From: DASSCW01 sp036556695
Lineage (GTDB): Bacteria; Chloroflexota; Limnocylindria; QHBO01
Direction: 5' to 3'
NCBI GenBank assembly: GCA_036556695.1
Contig: DATBIY010000102.1
Span: forward strand, 1-40,250
Length of the DNA stretch: 40,250 bases
Below the pieces are notes generated by a model. It did not search any database, had not been told where the DNA came from, and was given only the letters and a program-made list of their open reading frames with translations. A program made the translations under genes and the position numbers. Of the stretch, positions 38,891-40,250 are shown one piece after another (within the stretch, counting starts at the first letter, position 1; every line of letters begins with the position of its first letter).

Positions 38891-39858
38891 TGGACGGCGA
38901 GCCGTCGACGCCCGAGCGCCGATACATCTTCCTGGCCTCCAGCCCCTACTCGGGATCGACGCTCCTCTCCTTCCTCCTCGCCGCGCATCCGCAGGTGGCG
39001 ACCATCAGCGACGTGTCCGGCACGCGGCGGGTCGGGCACATGGACACCTTCCGGTGCTCATGCGGCGAGCTGATGAGCGCCTGCCCGTTCTGGGCACGCC
39101 TGCGCGAGCGCGCCACCGTCCACGGCATCCCTGACCTCGATCTGGCCGATTTCCGCGCGGGCTTCGACACCGCCGGCCGGGCCTCGTTGCACCGCATCCA
39201 GGCCCGCTCGCTGCGCTGGCCGGCCCTGGAACGCGCCCGGGACAGCGCGCTGGCGCCGCTGGGCGTGCGCGAGGCGATGCGCCAGGCGGCCACGCGCAGC
39301 TGGGCACTGGCCAACGCGGTGCTGGACATCGCCGCAGCCGATGCCTTCGTCGACGCCTCGAAGGAGCGGCTGCGGATCCGCTACCTGGAGCGCTACCTGC
39401 CCGTGCGGCCCCGCGCCATCCACCTGGTGCGCGACGTACGGGGCGTGGTCGAGTCGACAGTGCGCCGGGCCAAGCGCAGCGACCCGGTGGAGCGCATCGC
39501 GCGCAACTGGGCGCGGACCAATCAGAGCATCGGCCAGCAGCTGGACGAGCTGCCGGCCGATCGGCGGCTGCGGATCCGCTACGAGGACCTGTGCCGCGAC
39601 GTGAGCGGCACGCTGGCGCGCGCCTTCGACTTCATCGGCGTCGATCCGTCAGCGGAGCTGAATCCCATCGGCCGGGACCAGCACATGCTGGGCAACCAGA
39701 TGCGTCTGACGGCGCCGGGTGACGTGCAGCTCGATGAGCGCTGGCGCGAGGCCCTCGCGCCCGACGTGCGCGGCGCCGTACTGCACGCTGCCCGGCCGGT
39801 GTTCGAGGCGCTTTACCCGGAAGAGGCTGCCGCAGCTGGCTCCTCGTCGCGGGCGTAG
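38890..39858 (+). CDS. Sulfotransferase 6 with N-terminal cysteine cluster
   Basis: A 322-residue sulfotransferase. FLASSPYSGSTLLSFLLAAHP is the PAPS loop and HLVRDVRGVVESTVRRAKR the 3'-phosphate motif; VDASKERLRIRYLERY lies between. After the loop comes FRCSCGELMSACPFW, three cysteines in a CxCG-x5-C pattern that could hold a metal or disulfide and that recurs in a subgroup of bacterial sulfotransferases as far as I recall. YEDLCRDVSGTLARAFDFIGVD is the usual C-terminal region. It starts at ATG 38890, coupled to sulfotransferase 5, and its end overlaps the convergent sulfotransferase 7 gene by 46 bp. Confidence 0.92.
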   Translation: MDGEPSTPERRYIFLASSPYSGSTLLSFLLAAHPQVATISDVSGTRRVGHMDTFRCSCGELMSACPFWARLRERATVHGIPDLDLADFRAGFDTAGRASLHRIQARSLRWPALERARDSALAPLGVREAMRQAATRSWALANAVLDIAAADAFVDASKERLRIRYLERYLPVRPRAIHLVRDVRGVVESTVRRAKRSDPVERIARNWARTNQSIGQQLDELPADRRLRIRYEDLCRDVSGTLARAFDFIGVDPSAELNPIGRDQHMLGNQMRLTAPGDVQLDERWREALAPDVRGAVLHAARPVFEALYPEEAAAAGSSSRA

Positions 39859-40250
39859 CCCACCAGGTAGTCGAAGCGCTCGATCAGCTCGCGCACCCGG
39901 CGATCGTTCTCGGGCTGCCACTCGACCTCGTTCCGGCTGCGGGCCGGCGAGCTGTAGACCTGCGATGCGGCGGCCTCCAGGTAGGCCTCATCGGCCTCCA
40001 CGCCCAGGAAGGCACACAGTGCGCTGAGCGTCCCGCGGGGATCGGCCACGAGACCCTCGTGACGCACGCGAATGAGGCGTTCGGCGCCGATACGCTGTGA
40101 CAGCGGCATGATGGCCGCGCAGTTTGCTTCGTACTGCGCGAAGGCACTCTCGAAGCTGCGATGGCCGCGCACCATCATGGTGGCGATGTTGTCGTACGGG
40201 TTGCGCACCACGTGGATGAAACGCACCTGGCTGGGGGCCATGCGCCTGTC
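39813..40250 (-). CDS. Sulfotransferase 7 (5' end outside window)
   Basis: Only the C-terminal 145 residues are present; the frame stays open to the right edge, so the start lies beyond 40250. An in-frame ATG at 40241 gives MAPSQVRFIHVVRN but is internal, because the PAPS loop that should precede it is missing from the window. Visible parts are the 3'-phosphate motif FIHVVRNPYDNIATMMVRGH, then RVRHEGLVADPRGTLSALCAFLGV and the final VSSPARSRNEVEW-like segment typical of sulfotransferase C-termini. The last residues EEPAAAASSG are encoded in the 46-bp overlap with sulfotransferase 6. Same family as its six neighbours but not a close copy of any. Confidence 0.88.
   Translation of the reverse strand, partial: DRRMAPSQVRFIHVVRNPYDNIATMMVRGHRSFESAFAQYEANCAAIMPLSQRIGAERLIRVRHEGLVADPRGTLSALCAFLGVEADEAYLEAAASQVYSSPARSRNEVEWQPENDRRVRELIERFDYLVGYARDEEPAAAASSG

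Noticed and set aside
1..40250. CRISPR arrays, insertion sequences, integrases, phage genes or toxin-antitoxin pairs
   Set aside because: None seen on either strand; no direct repeats with spacers and no terminal inverted repeats were found by eye.

Overview
The window is very GC-rich, densely packed bacterial chromosome. Codons end almost always in G or C, GTG starts are frequent, and many neighbouring genes overlap by 4 bases (GTGA or ATGA). Gene content and style (MoaD-MoaE fusion, MFS exporter with a cyclic-nucleotide domain, zinc-finger/LysM protein, apparently leaderless promoters) suggest an uncultured Chloroflexota-like or other high-GC Gram-positive-related lineage. That placement is inference; no rRNA or marker tree is available here. 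I found no tRNA, rRNA, insertion sequence, CRISPR array, integrase or phage gene.

Layout. (1) 1-3265, minus strand: a compact operon of aldehyde dehydrogenase, Rieske ferredoxin, an 8-helix membrane protein and a MoaD-MoaE molybdopterin synthase fusion that runs off the left edge. (2) 3448-6362, plus: a MerR-type promoter driving a MerR/arsenate-reductase fusion, then a collapsed LLM-family oxidoreductase pseudogene, a HIT-like protein and an APC permease. (3) 6386-9641: a carotenoid-hydratase-like membrane protein, an M20 peptidase and an orphan ABC substrate-binding-like protein with no signal peptide. (4) 9714-13230: fabD followed by two divergent fabF-type condensing enzymes, all translationally coupled. 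(5) 13328-17685: a small membrane protein, a zinc-ribbon NUDIX hydrolase, the MFS/cNMP-binding fusion and cysS.

(6) 17701-40250 reads as a surface-glycan locus. It has a DegT/PglE-like aminotransferase, four GT4-type glycosyltransferases, UDP-glucose dehydrogenase plus a UDP-glucuronate-4-epimerase-like enzyme, an O-antigen ligase/polymerase, a membrane-anchored pectate-lyase-like beta-helix protein and seven different sulfotransferases (one cut by the right edge). A simple reading is a uronic-acid-containing, sulfated and N-acylated extracellular polysaccharide or glycolipid. Initiating transferase and flippase genes are not in view.

The most unusual element is inside this locus at 23480-26621. 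A 2-oxoacid dehydrogenase E1 alpha and E1 beta pair is translationally coupled to a protein with the front half of an E2 (lipoyl domain and peripheral-subunit-binding domain), but whose catalytic half is a PglD/NeuD-type sugar acyltransferase. This predicts a machine that decarboxylates a 2-oxoacid and passes the acyl group from lipoamide to an amino sugar instead of to CoA. The MerR-arsenate reductase fusion under its own canonical 19-bp-spacer operator is a second strong candidate for an uncharacterised system.
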